Assembly: GCA_024291935.2 (NCBI GenBank)
Contig: CM044307.1
Location: 95,423,461-95,487,460, forward strand
DNA: 64,000 nt
Direction: 5' to 3'
Source of the DNA: Okapia johnstoni
Taxonomy: Eukaryota > Chordata > Mammalia > Artiodactyla > Giraffidae
This document shows, piece after piece, positions 33,270 through 45,166 of this stretch (positions within the stretch are counted from its first letter, which is position 1; each line of letters opens with the position of its first letter). Under the pieces are notes generated by a model. It was not told the DNA's origin. It saw only the letters and a list, made by a program, of their open reading frames with translations, and did not search any database. A program made the position numbers and the translations under genes.

Positions 33270-34075
33270 TAAAGCTAGTGGAGGTGATGGAATTTCAGTT
33301 GAGCTATTTCAAATCCTAAAAGATGATGCTGTGGAAGTGGTGCACTCAATATGCCGGCAAATTTGAAAAACTCAGCAGTGGCCACAGGACTGGAAAAGGT
33401 CGGTTTTCATTCCAATCCCAAAGAAAGGCAATGCCAAAGAATGCTCAAGCTCCAGCACAATTGCACTCATCTCACACGCTAGTAAAGTGATGCTCAAAAT
33501 TCTCCAAGTCAGGCTTCAACAGTACATGAACCGTGAACTTCCAGATGTTCAAGCTGGTTTTAGAAAAGGCAGAAGAACTAGAGGTCAAATTGCCAACATC
33601 CATTGGATCATCAAAAAAGCAAGAGAGTTACAGAAAAACATCTATGTCTGCTTTATTGACTATGCCAAAGCCTTTGACTGTGTGGATCACCACAAACTGT
33701 GGGCAATTCTGAAAGAGATGGGAATACCAGACCACCTGACCTGCCTCCTGAGAAATCTGTATGCAGGTCAGGAAGCAACAGTTAGAACTGGACATGGAAC
33801 AACCGACTGGTTCCAAATAGGAAAAGGAGTATATCAAGACTGTATATTGTCACCCTGCTTATTTAACTTATATGCAGAGTACACCATGAGAAACGCTGGG
33901 CTGGAGGAAGCACAAGCTGGAATCAGGATTGCCTGAAGAAATATCGTTAACCTCAGATATGCAGACGACACCACCCTTATGGCAGAAAGTGAAGAACTAA
34001 AGATCCTTTTGATGTGCTGCAGTCTATGGGGTCACAAAGAGTCGGACATGACTGAGAGACTGAACTAGTTGAACT
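33270..34075 (+). mobile_element. BovB internal-deletion derivative, second copy
   Basis: Starts at the KASGGDGISVELFQ segment and runs through the RT core to the LKSLL segment. At 34011-34014 ('cttttgatg' then 'tgctgcagtctatggggtc') it jumps to the 3' tail 'gagagactgaactagttgaactg'. The RT C-terminal region is absent, about 660 bp compared with the copy at 56.6 kb. The junction position is that of the minus-strand copy at 22658-23106. The best open piece is 33487-33936, with motif A FIDYAKAFD and the GVYQDCILSP block. Motif C is YADD at about 33958-33969 in a frame closed by a TGA (33934-33936). Confidence 0.93.
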
Positions 34076-35574
34076 GCTGTGTTAAATCTATTATATGTTG
34101 ACCAAACTGAAGCTACCTTGGTATATTTTCATATCTTGTAGGTAAAAGAACATTTTAAGAATTCACCTTAATTAAATATAATTGCTCTACAGTTAATTGG
34201 CATTGACTTGCAACCATGCCTTAAATCATATTTTAAAGTAATCACTGTTTATGGAGAAAATTAAATGTGAACATTTTCAGTTTACTTCTTGTGTTGTTGA
34301 TTTCCCTACGTGTCTGTATCTTTCCTATGGGATATTGCATAATCATCAGATCCAGTGCTGAAGCAATCTTACTTTAAAATGAACAACTTATTTTAAATAT
34401 CAGACAGTTACAACTGAATTCTTAAAAATAAGATAAGTGAGAGGTCATTATTTTTTTCTCCATTTGAATAAGTTTAAATTATTGGGTTGTACTTGTAAAG
34501 AATGATTGCCCATTAGTGGCAGTGAGATGATATATAAATTTGAAGGCCCATCCAGTTTGGTCTGATGTAAGGGTTCTGCTGATTTACCCAATGCTCCATT
34601 TGATACACCTGGTTCTCTCAGGTACAAGATGCAAATACCTTACTTACTCCAGTCAATGCCCCTGTCTTGCTGGTCATCGTGAACCACTTAATCATTTCTT
34701 TCCCATGTTTCCTTGTTCAAATTCCAATTACCATATAAGCTGAATTCTACAGTCACTCCTTCCTCAGGTATCCCTGATCTTTTGCTATGAAAAGAATTTT
34801 CAATACCATATTACAAATTGAAATTACATCTTTGTACATCATTTCTCAGGGGACATTTACTACTTTGTGTATTTTATTTTAATTGCTTCTGTGCATGCCT
34901 TATTGGTCTTAACTTCATGTTTTACTGGCTTCATTTTTCACTATCAGTTCTATAACACCACAGCTTCCAAATCCAGATTTACTGCAACCTATCTCCTGAT
35001 CACTTAGATTATACCTTGATTACATTTTCAGTGAGGGATCATGGATTTTTTTTCTACCCCAAACACTTCAGTAACTGAAAACATCTTTCCTATTGATATA
35101 ATCTATGACAAGAGCACCATATAAAAGCTAATGCTGTCTAGTCCTTAACATATGTTTTAGTGAAAATTCGTAACTAATTAATCATTGTATCCATTGCATA
35201 ACAACCAACATAATGACTGCATTTTACTTTACACATTCTCAGCTTTTAAAAATGATCATTTCATAAATGAATGATATGATTTATATTTCTCATTCTAAGA
35301 TATATTTCTGAGCTCTGAACGTCTAAGTACAAATGCCTATTTAATAGCTTTTCATGTAACAATTGTCACAAGGAATTTTCCACCAATACCACTCCTTCAT
35401 AGTTACAGCATCTTGGGTAATAGCACCATCTCCATGCAGTTTCTCCAGGTATGGAGACATGGAGGTCATTTTTTGACACTCCCCTACATCTTTCATAGGT
35501 CAAAAATATATTTTAAATAGAATGATTTATCACTTCCATGGTCAAAGATTACATTTATCTTTTATTGTTTTTAC
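34076..35574. other. unassigned DNA, possible old L2
   Basis: No gene. The stretch 34560-34930 ('cagtcactccttcctcaggtatccctgatc', then 'atttctcaggggacatttac') is reminiscent of L2 3' sequence but too decayed to call. Confidence 0.4.
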
Positions 35575-35735
35575 TATAACAGCCTCTTAATGAACCTCCT
35601 TAATTATCCCTTTGATTATCTATCCCCTTCTAATTCTTTTCATGACTTAAAATATCCTTAAATTATCTTTCAAAAATAGTATCATATTACATAACTCACC
35701 TGAATAAACTCAGTAATTTTTCACTGCATTTTAAA
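35575..35735 (+). mobile_element. LINE2 fragment
   Basis: 'ataacagcctcttaatgaac', 'tctttcaaaaatagtatcat' and 'aactcagtaatttttcactg' follow the order of the L2 ORF end ('aatagcctcctaactggtc', 'gatccttttaaaa', 'ccctccaatggc'). Confidence 0.55.
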
Positions 35736-35779
35736 TGAATGTTTTAACAGTTATCTTCATGTGTGAATATTATTATACT

Positions 35780-36001
35780 GGTGGTGGTGGTTTAATCACG
35801 TCCGACTCTTGCAAACCAATGGACCGTAGCCTGCTAGGCTCCTCTCTCCAAGGGATTTATGAGGCAGGAATGCAGGAGAGATTGCTATTTCATTCTCCAG
35901 GGAATCTTCCTGACCCAGGGATTGAACCCTCATCTCCTGTTTTTCAGGTGGTCACCTACATTGCAGGCAGATACTTTACCACTGAGCCACCAGGCATACC
36001 T
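35780..36001 (-). mobile_element. Bov-tA SINE
   Basis: Full minus-strand element beginning GTGGTGGTGG and ending with the head complement 'actgagccaccaggcatacc', with a roughly 17-bp internal expansion near 35940-35960. Lies directly after an L2 piece. Confidence 0.87.
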
Positions 36002-37794
36002 AATCAATAAACATAAAAATAAGCAAACTCATACCTAAATTTCTGTTGTATAACTTACAAATGCAGACACAAAATTTACAGAAATTCTTAATAATCTCTG
36101 GCTCTTTCACTGAACACAATCTGACAAACTACTCAATGAATAACTTTATATTTGTCCAAATAATTTCTACTTAACCATAATTCATAGACATGTCTTAAAT
36201 TTAGAATTAACAACATCATTTGGATATCTTGATGATATTATTTAGGATCACTTTATATAAAAAGGTTTTTGCACTGTATCACTTAGTGAATACCTTTAAA
36301 GTTCTGGACGAAGTATTGATGTGAAGTAAGAGAATGTCTGTGGCCAAAAGGGGACATATTTTCATCACTGGAACTTTCTTCATGGAGACAGCTCAAAGGA
36401 GAACATGTTCCATTGCTGAGACTAAATCACAGAATACTTGCCAAGAAGGGCTACCTTGATATTTGCTCCAGTTTCAAAGATATCAACAACCGTTGTTAGG
36501 TAGATTAAGAATGGCAAAGCTCTAAGATCTGGTAGCAAGCCCACCAGAGTCTGCAAACAGGAAATGAAGGTGACACTGAGGCTTAGTCCTTAAATGATGT
36601 CCTAATATTTATATAAACAAAATAAAAGTAAATCAAATCATTGACACCAACACTAAAAGCACCGTTTTTCCTCTTCTCTTAGTATGCTCCAACTTTGGTA
36701 AGGCAAATGCTAGAAGGAGATGTTTTGTGGAGGCAAAGTTTGCTTTAGGCCCTAAAATATAAACATTAACTGAAACAAAGGAGACTACAGCCTAACCATC
36801 TTTTTAGATGTCGCAGTAGTGAGGAAATGCCAGTGAAAAAAGTAACCTGTATCCTTTCTGATTATATTGCAACAATTAAAACTAACACACACATGTAAAC
36901 TTTAGCACATCAAGAAAACATATGCACAAAAGTACATAAGTCTTTGTAGATTGCAAACATTTCTTCAGTACCCACTATTCTCCTCTTTCTATATTTCCAA
37001 GGACTTTGGCCTCTTAAATTACACCAAAGTGGTTATGGTAAGTGGGACTTTGACTCTGCTATCTGTTCTGAAGATTGAAATGTTCTCTTCAGGTCAGTGC
37101 TTTCAAGCTTCTGTTTGAAAATGTATATCTAAACAACCATTATTATGGTTATTAAAGTAAATAGATTCAGTCTGCTAATTTAAGTATAAATTGTAATTAT
37201 TTTCAACAAATAATGGAATACATCAAACACAAAGAAATCTTTCCGGCACTTATGTTTTATTCATTAGTAAAAGCTGAAGAAGTTGATATTTTTGCTCCAA
37301 AGATAATAGGGAGTTTGGTAAAAAGGCTATTTTCAAATGTTAATAAAAGATTAATCTACAAATGAGTGCATGCTTATATAAAAGAAAATAGAACATTTTG
37401 AAAATAATATAGTTTGTTATTATAAAGTGAAGCTGCCATATAAATTCAGACATCCATTTTTAAGATTGCTAGTCTTTAAAAATAATTATATTTAGTAATT
37501 AGATATACACTATTCTTTTTTGTACATAAATTTGTTTAAAGCCACTGTAGAGTACCGAAGAATGAGCTTATTCTACTATGGCACCATTGATAAAGGAACT
37601 TCATCCTAAACATATATTCACATCATTTTCAAACAAAGAAGTGAGAGAAGAGAATAGAGTGAATCATGTGAAGAGCTATGGGAAAGATGTTGGATATTGG
37701 AGAAAAAATAATCTATTTTGGACAAGGGAAAGTTGTAATGCTTTTCGTTAGAACTTTTATGACCACATACCAAGCAGAGTAAAAGTTGGTTTGT
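36002..37794. other. unassigned AT-rich DNA
   Basis: About 1.8 kb without a gene or a repeat I can name. The 36300-36600 part is less AT-rich. Confidence 0.5.
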
Positions 37795-37975
37795 ATTTAT
37801 TGTATCATTCAATTATCATAGCAACCTCATAAATTTAGGATTGTTATTATTATTCTCACTTTTGTGGAAGGAAGCTGAGGCATATATAGGATAAGCAATT
37901 CTTCAAGGTCTATCTAGTATACAGCAAAAGGAAATTGAAGACTTAAGTCTGTAGGCCTCAAAACACATGTGGTCT
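37795..37975 (-). mobile_element. MIR SINE
   Basis: Follows the minus-strand MIR order: 'tatcatagcaacctcataaatttaggattgttattattattctcac', then 'gaaggaagctgaggcatata', 'caaggtctatctag' and a 'gacttaagtctgtaggcctc' end. Confidence 0.72.
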
Positions 37976-38230
37976 CCTGTGCAGTACAATCTTTCTAAAC
38001 TACATTATATTCAAATAACAAAATCCAATAGACAATAATACATTTTTAGGTATGTGTAAAAACTGATGAAAATCTTATTCTAACTAGGATTTCCTAGAAA
38101 GTTTATCAGATCCAGATAGGAATGGTTTTGCACTATATGCTAAATTCTTAGAAAATTTCTTAAGAGTTGAAATTTTCAAACTAGAGGATTAAGTTATATG
38201 TGGTTTCCTCTTATGCAATAGCCTGGAGTT
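37976..38230. other. unassigned DNA
   Basis: Nothing recognised. Confidence 0.5.
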
Positions 38231-38238
38231 AAATAAAT

Positions 38239-38456
38239 CTAGGAGGCTTCCTAGATGGCTCAGTGGTAAAGAATCTGCCTGCTAATGCAGGAGACACAGG
38301 TTCAATCCCTGGGTCAAGAAGATCCCCTGGAGGAGGAAAAGGCAACCCACTCCAGTATTCTTGCCTGGAGAACCCCACGGATAGAGGAGCCTGGTGGGCT
38401 ACAGTCCATGGGGTCACAAAGGGTCGAACACAACTGAGTGACTAAGCATGAGAACA
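38239..38456 (+). mobile_element. Bov-tA SINE
   Basis: Close to a consensus form: tRNA head GGAGGCTTCCTAGATGGCTC with box B-like GGTTCAATCCC, body, and tail 'gagtgactaagcatgagaac'. TSD AAATAAAT at 38231-38238 and 38457-38464. Confidence 0.92.
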
Positions 38457-38464
38457 AAATAAAT

Positions 38465-40317
38465 GTAACCATAGTTAATACAATATGATTTTAAAGCAAT
38501 GGAATAAATTTGTGCAAAATACTCCATTTGTTTATATCCCTAAAGACAAACTCTTTGATAGAAGCAGTGAAGCCAAAGGGCATGGATGTCAGGAATAATT
38601 GCAGACTGATTTCTCAGCCAATGTTTAGTAATTTAAAAAAAAAATGATACAAAACTGCATTAGACAAAAAGGATTTGACTGTTCCAACTAATTTTGTTTC
38701 TGAAAAGAAATCACAGGCTTTGGCTCTCCAAATGAAGCTAAACAGACCGACACTGAATAACTGTCAGTCTTGTTTATAGCCATTTGCCTACAGGGCAGAC
38801 TTTTGTGGAAAGAGCCAAAAGATACTTGCCTGGAGTTAACACAATTTTTGGTGCACTGTGTTTAGCTCTGGTTTATGATTTTATTTAATTTAATTGGTTG
38901 GCATAGGTTCTGCTAAATTATATTGCATTTTATACATAAAATGCAGTTATAGTGTATTTCTAATACCTTGAAATATGAACATCAAAAAGAGAGGAAGTTA
39001 TTTGTATTTAAGGACACATTGCTCCATTATGAAAAACTAGTTTCAATGTAAGAACAAGGGACTCTGGGGAAATGACAGGAGGATAATATTTAATCTCCTC
39101 AAATACCTTTTTAAAAGCAGATAGAACAATTAAATAGTAAGCTAAAATCAATGAACCCCATTTACAACAACATTAAGTTGCAAGGTATCTCCACCAATCC
39201 CAAAGACAAGGGGTTGGGAGAAAACTTGACGGCTGCAAGCCCTGTGTTGTCTCAGCCTTTCAACAGATTGAAGTGTCAACTTTAAAAAAGCTGTAAATAG
39301 GTGCTATAACTAAAAATTAGATAATTTGAGCTTCAAAATGAGTTGAATTTATATTAAAGAAGTGAAATCCATCAAGTATGTTTAAATACATTAGTTCCTA
39401 ATGATACTTAATCTAATAGTTACTTTAGACAATGAGAAGAAACAAATTAGGTGTAAGTCTATCAAATAAAGGGAAAAATCAGGAATTTATCTTTTTTTTT
39501 CTATTTTGAGTGTTACTTTTAAAATATTTTAATATTAAGTAATAAGTAAAAAAAGAGAACTAATACTTTATTAATATAACAAGTAGAAAACAATAATAAT
39601 TTACAAATGAGGGACAGTGAAACTTTGTAGAACTAAAGTAATCACTAAAAACTAAACTAAAAAAAAATGATAGTAACTAAAAAGGAAATGATAATTCAAC
39701 TCTCAATGGATTAATGGACAGAGGAATTAAGCAAAAAGAGAAAGACAAGCTAGAAAACCCAAATCATGTGTAATCTTGCTAAAAAAGAAAAAAATCTAAG
39801 CTAAGTCTGTTTTCTTCCAAGTTGCAGAAAATTCCAGAGGGCAGTGAAAAATACGGATTGCAAAATGAGCATGTAATCAGCAAATCCAGACAAGGAAAAT
39901 TTGCAATTTAAATGGATGGTGATTTTCAATTTGATATGGTGTAAGGGAAAAAAAATAAAAGAATTTGCACCTATAAATTAAAAAGCTTAAAAGACACACC
40001 AAATTTCAAGAAAATGGGTAATACTAAATTACCATGTATAGAGATACATATTTAGATAATGAAAAAATAAAAATACACAAGAAAATAACTGCACAAAAGG
40101 CGGATTCTGGGGGAAATTTTGAAGGTTATGGTTGAGATATGGCAAATGGAAGGATTGCTGGGCTTTCAAGCTATAGAATTTCTATAATTCTATAAATATC
40201 ATACTTAAGATAAGTATATATATAGTATTATAGATAAATAGATATTTACATCTAATATGGACATATACAAACCTATATTTTTATAAAATAAAATAGAGTT
40301 TTACATTTAACGTGTGG
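38465..40317. other. non-repeat DNA, candidate conserved element inside
   Basis: No gene. The segment 38640-38950 has balanced composition and no repeat signature. The A-rich 39420-40260 part may hold an old L1 remnant but has no diagnostic block I trust. Confidence 0.4.
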
Positions 40318-40329
40318 CATGGTTTTTAT

Positions 40330-40547
40330 TAAGGCTTCCCTGGTGGCTCAGTGGTAAATAAGTTGCTTGCAACACAGGAGATGCAGGTTTGATCCTTGAT
40401 GCAGGTCGGGAAGATCCCTTGGAAAAGAAAATGGCAATCCAGTCCAGTACTCTTGCCTGGGAAGCCCCATGAACAGAGGAGACTGGCAGGCTACAGTCCA
40501 TGGGTATGCAAGAGTCAGACATGACTTAGTGACTAAACCACCACCAC
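40330..40547 (+). mobile_element. Bov-tA SINE
   Basis: tRNA head AAGGCTTCCCTGGTGGCTCAG, body and tail 'gactaaaccaccaccacc'. TSD CATGGTTTTTAT (40318-40329) and CATGGTTTTTAC (40548-40559). Confidence 0.92.
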
Positions 40548-40559
40548 CATGGTTTTTAC

Positions 40560-40756
40560 TTAAACATTATATTAAATACCTTTTACATTAATAAATATGT
40601 AACTAAAAGATATTTAAAATACATGTAGCGATAATTAAGCTGCCACAGTTAAATTATATTCATTTATTTCTTTTAAACATTCATTTTTAACATTATAAAC
40701 TATGCTATACTTACTGTAGCTAAAATTTGAAAAATAGTTAAATATATGTATATATA
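40560..40756. other. short AT-rich spacer
   Basis: Nothing recognised between two SINEs. Confidence 0.5.
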
Positions 40757-40985
40757 TGGGTTTGCCTGGTGGCACTAGTGGTAAAGAATCCTCCTGCCAG
40801 TGCAGGAGATGTAAGAGACAAACGTTCAATCCCTAGGTCAGGAAGATCTCCCGGAGGACACAGCAACTCACTCCAGTATTCTTGCTGGGAGAATTCCATA
40901 GATAGAGGAGCCTGGTAGGCTCTATAGTGAGAATATAGTCCTAGGGTCGCAAAGAGTTGAAAATGGCTACAGTGACTTAGCATGC
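40757..40985 (+). mobile_element. Bov-tA SINE with microsatellite at its 3' end
   Basis: tRNA head GGGTTTGCCTGGTGGCACTAG, body with a roughly 10-bp internal duplication near 40918-40935, and tail 'agtgacttagcatgcaagca' running directly into a dinucleotide repeat. Confidence 0.87.
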
Positions 40986-40989
40986 AAGC

Positions 40990-41024
<35 letters not shown>

Positions 41025-41041
41025 TATGTGTGTGTGCGTGT
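40986..41041. repeat. compound (TA)n(CA)n(TG)n microsatellite
   Basis: TA repeats, then CACACACA, then TGTGTGTG. The CA and TG blocks are complementary and could pair. Begins at the SINE tail. Confidence 0.9.
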
Positions 41042-41409
41042 GATTGTTGGCCTGAATAATGTGAAAAAAATAAAGACCTGGTATGCACTGATAAACTGTT
41101 TCTCTATAAATGTTGTGCCAATTTATAATTTATGCTAGTTTCTATTTTCTGCAGTTTTCCAACTGCTTATAATCTTTAAATTTTTCATAAATATTTTTAA
41201 TCTTAAAAATTTTCACAGATCTTTAATAGTTTTCAATCTTTTAAAATTTTATATTTAATATAGTCCCATTGCTAAAAACTTAAAGAAAATTTTACAATTA
41301 AGTTTTAAAACCAAATACGTGCCATGGGTTGCTGAGACATATTCTGAACCTTTATCATCATATACCATTTTGACTCATGTCGAATTTTGGTTATCTGATG
41401 TCCTAAATT
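41042..41409. other. unassigned AT-rich DNA
   Basis: Nothing recognised. Confidence 0.5.
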
Positions 41410-41628
41410 ATGTGTGTGTATGTGCTCAGTGTCTTCAACTCTTTGTGAGCCTATGAACGGTACCTGCCAGGATCCTTTGTCCATGTAATTTTACAGGTGA
41501 AAATACTGGAGTGGGTTGCCAGTTCTTACTCCAAGGGATGTTCTCAACCCAGGGATAGAAAGGGTGTTTCTTGAGTCTTCTACATTATCAGGTGGATTCT
41601 TTACTACTGCGTCACTTGGGAAGGCAGC
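41410..41628 (-). mobile_element. Bov-tA SINE, diverged
   Basis: Minus-strand element with a degenerate head complement ('actgcgtcacttgggaaggc'). TSD CCTAAAT at 41402-41408 and 41629-41635. Confidence 0.87.
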
Positions 41629-41635
41629 CCTAAAT

Positions 41636-41824
41636 ATCTTCCTGTTATGTGATTATTAGGGTAAAGCTTGATGTTTCTCAAAAACAATTATAATGGAAAA
41701 ACTTAACATGAGGTCTCCCTTGTACCAAATTTTTATGTGCACCATATAATTTTTGTTGACTAGAGATACAATGTGGTATAGCAGATATCTGGAGTTTATT
41801 CAGACTTGACCGAAACTTTATGCC
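41636..41824. other. unassigned DNA
   Basis: Nothing recognised. Confidence 0.45.
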
Positions 41825-42145
41825 TATTTATTAGTATCTCCTCATTTCCTTTTCCCTCAGTGGCTGGCAACCACCTTACTACTCTGAGTTTGACGATAGT
41901 AGATCCCACATATAAGAGGAATCATGTAGTATTTCTACAGTATTCCTGGGACTGGCTCACTTCACTAAGCATAATACTCTCAGATTTTATCCATCTGTCA
42001 CATATTACAGAGTTTCCTTCTTTTTATTTCAAGGCTCAATAAAATTTCACTTTATATATACACACACATATATATACATATACCACATTTTCTTTATCCA
42101 TTTATCTGTCAATGGAAATATAGATTGTTTCCACATTAAAGCTTG
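41825..42145 (-). mobile_element. old L1M fragment
   Basis: Antisense phrases of the L1 ORF2 end and 3' UTR are in order: 'gtagatcccacatataagag', 'atcatgtagtatttctac', 'ctggctcacttcactaagc', 'ttatccatctgtc', and the T-rich 'ccttctttttatttcaaggc' to 'acattttctttatccattta'. A simple AT/CA repeat (42048-42081) sits where L1 normally has 'gtgtatatatacc'. Confidence 0.72.
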
Positions 42146-43519
42146 ACTCTCACATATTCTATATTGTTAAATTTGTTTTCTTATTTAGCTTATTTTTCTA
42201 TTAAGCATTTCATCTTTATCTTATTTATTTAAAAAATTCCTTATCTATTTAATTCGGTGTAAAGATCCTTTATCCACCTCGTAGAACCAAACAGTTAACC
42301 TTTCACTTTAAAAACTTTTGTTTTCCCCATGTAGTCTATGAACATGTAGGCAGTGTTGTTTCACACCATAGTCTCAGGTTTCTCTTGCTGGGTATTGTGC
42401 TTTTCTCTTGTATTTACTACTGGGAATATAATTGTACTTATTTTTATATTCAAATATTAAGGCCCCTGGGAATTTGCTTTTATGCATGCTGTAAGGTGGG
42501 AAAATCATATAAGCAAAACTAAAATTCTTCCAAATTTCAGGTTTTTTATGAAATAGTTAGAATAAACTTAGGAATATTTAGATATCAACAGTGAAATATA
42601 AAGTATTTAATGACAGATAGAAGCATGCTAATTATAGGATAAGTCTAAAATTCAGTGAGAAAGCTTTCTAGGACATATAATGCTTCTATACTATGATGTT
42701 AATAACTTGGTATCTTGTCAATTAATTGATGGTATGCTAATTTAAATAACATTTTTGTGCTAACTGATTGAACAATTTTGTAATTTTACAAGTATATCTT
42801 TGATATGTATATAAGCAACTTGACCATATTAATTCTATCTGTTCTCCCAATAACTTAGCTAATATATTTTCTGTTGATTAATCTATCATTTGACTGGATG
42901 ATTAAGCTAACAACTTTTTTTTTGGTACAGACACAATCTAGGCATATGTTGGTACAACCACTTGAGATTTATTTCTTATAGAAGGCCTAATGTTTAAATT
43001 AATGAACAGAAGTCTATAGAATGTAAAGCATGACATTTGAATTAGTCATTACATGTCTAATTCTACCTGTGAAACCTAAATGTGTTTTCAAGTTGAACAA
43101 AAGGTTGGCATTGCATAAACTGTGCTCTCCCGCAGAGCTCTTAAAGTACAACAATATATATACTAGCATCCTGCATGTGTCCTTAAATTTTATTCTCTTG
43201 GCCATTACAGTTCACACAGAGACAGATAAGTCTGATGATATCGAACTGAAAGTAAAGAGTTGCTTCATGCCACATTCTTAATGAATTCCATCTTTGTCAC
43301 AATTGCATTATGTTTATGAGACATCTTTGTATAACTGATATCAGAACTTTAATTTTTCATTTACTAGTCATTTATATAAATTAAGAGAAATTTCAAAAAA
43401 AATTTTATTAATTGCACAAACACTACTTTATAAAGAAAGATGGCATTGCAATAACTGAAGTTTTGCACTGACAGCATGGTCAAAGAATAAAAGTCCAAAT
43501 TTTCAAACAAAACATGGTT
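42146..43519. other. unassigned AT-rich DNA
   Basis: No gene. Part of 42146-42500 may be a continuation of the old L1 in poor condition. Frames near 43014-43281 have no domain signal. Confidence 0.4.
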
Positions 43520-43640
43520 TAGGAGTCACTCAGTCATATCTGACTCTTTGTGACCCCATGGACTGTAGCCCACCAGGCTCCTCTGTCCATGGAATTCTCC
43601 AGGCAAGAATACTGGAGTGCATTGCCATTTCCTACTCCAG
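43520..43640 (-). mobile_element. Bov-A type SINE monomer
   Basis: 'aggagtcactcagtcatatc' to 'attgccatttcctactccag', close to consensus, without tRNA head. Confidence 0.88.
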
Positions 43641-43866
43641 GATATAGATAGATAGTATAAAAATCAAACATATAAAAGGCAAGAGTTAAAAATAAAATTT
43701 TTATTCCAAGAGTGACGGCATATTAAGAATCTAGTAGAAAATACAAAACAAGTCTTTCATTGAATGCTATATAGTTGTCTATGAATTATTAAAGTGTAAT
43801 TGAAGAGAAAGATAAAATCTATCATCCTTTCTATCTTAATGTACCTCTCCTGACCTTCTCTATCTT
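43641..43866. other. unassigned DNA
   Basis: Nothing recognised. Confidence 0.5.
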
Positions 43867-43877
43867 AAGAAATTACG

Positions 43878-44018
43878 GGGAATTTTCTGGTGGCCCAGTA
43901 GTTAGGCCTTGGTGCTTTCACTATGATGGCTCGGGGTTCAATCCCTGGATGGGGAACAAAGATCCTGAAAGCCACCTTGTATGGACAAAAAATACATAAT
44001 TAAAAAAAAAGAAAAGAA
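43878..44018 (+). mobile_element. CHR-type tRNA-derived SINE
   Basis: 'ggaattttctggtggcccag', 'cttggtgctttcactatga', 'gggttcaatccctggatggg' and 'gaacaaagatcctgaaagcc' follow the cetartiodactyl CHR SINE consensus, then an A-rich tail. TSD AAGAAATTACG (43867-43877) and AAGAAAATACG (44019-44029). Confidence 0.88.
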
Positions 44019-44119
44019 AAGAAAATACGTCATTAATCTTTCAGACGCTCAAGACAAAACCTTTTATTTTTGATTCCTCACTTTTTCACACTCCACACCC
44101 AGTAAAACTGTAAATTTTA

Positions 44120-45075
44120 TCATTTTTACTTAGAAAAGGTACCCAGAATCTGGCCACATTCTGCTATTTCCTGGTACCTTCCTTGTCTCAACAAATCTTT
44201 TATCTCTTCATCGACCATGTCTATTGACCACCCAAATGGTTCCCAGCCTTTGTTCTTGCTTTTATATCACAAAGTTCCAGTGTTAACATAGCAACTAAAC
44301 TGATCCTTTTAAAACATAATACATATCTTTTTACTTCTCTGTCTAAAATTTTCCAATGGACTGCTATTTTATTTAGAGTAATATACAAATTATTTGTAAT
44401 GACCCACAGTGCTGTATAGAGCCTTCCTTCCGATATGTCTCTGACCTGATCTCTTGCCTGTATCTTTGCTGACTCTGCTCTGTCAACACTGGCCTCCCTT
44501 CTAATACTTGAGCATGTTAACTATGCTTCCACATACATACTGTGCTGTGCTATGCTTAGTTGCTCAGTCGTGTCTGACTCTTTGCAACCCAGTGGACTGT
44601 AGCCCGCCAGGCTCCTCTGTGCATGGGTATTCTCCAGGAAAGAATACTGGAGTGGGTTGCCATGCCCTCCTCCAGGGGATCTTCCCAACCCAGAGACTGA
44701 GGTCTCCCACATTGCAGGCAAATTCTTTACCAGCTGAACTACCAGGGAAGCCCTTCCACATACATAGTTACTGTTTATTCAGCTTGGAGCTAAGTTTCTT
44801 CAGATATATGAATGGCTTGCTTTCTCTCTATCTTCAGGCTTTTATTAAAATGTCTACCTTTTAATGATATCTCCCAAAGCAACCTATTTGAAATAAGAAT
44901 ATCACCTTTCTTGACCCTCCTTCTCACATAATATTGCCACCATCTGACATACTTATTTTGTTTACTTATTTGTGCTATTTCCACAACAAGAATCTAAGCT
45001 TTACAAAAAACAATATTTTCCTATTTTCTTCACTGTTGTAGCAGTCCAACACCTAAATTAGTGTTTGTGATGTAC
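44120..45075 (+). mobile_element. LINE2 3' region, split by a Bov-tA
   Basis: L2 blocks in order: 'gatccttttaaaacataata', 'ctgtctaaaattttccaatg', 'tttagagtaatatacaa', 'ctgacctgatctcttgcctg' and 'actggcctcccttctaatac'. Then, after the SINE, 'aggcttttattaaaatgtc' and 'aagaatctaagcttta'. The Bov-tA at 44540-44752 duplicated its L2 target, so the two halves rejoin cleanly. Confidence 0.75.
44540..44752 (-). mobile_element. Bov-tA SINE inserted in L2
   Basis: Complete minus-strand element with well-kept head complement ('gctgaactaccagggaagcc'). Perfect 14-bp TSD CTTCCACATACATA at 44526-44539 and 44753-44766. Confidence 0.95.
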
Positions 45076-45166
45076 TATATTCCCCATAGATATTTATGGA
45101 CAAAATTGAGGAGTGTAAATTTGAATTAAAGTTTATTCATTTGGCAACTGTTCACTGAGTAATGCC

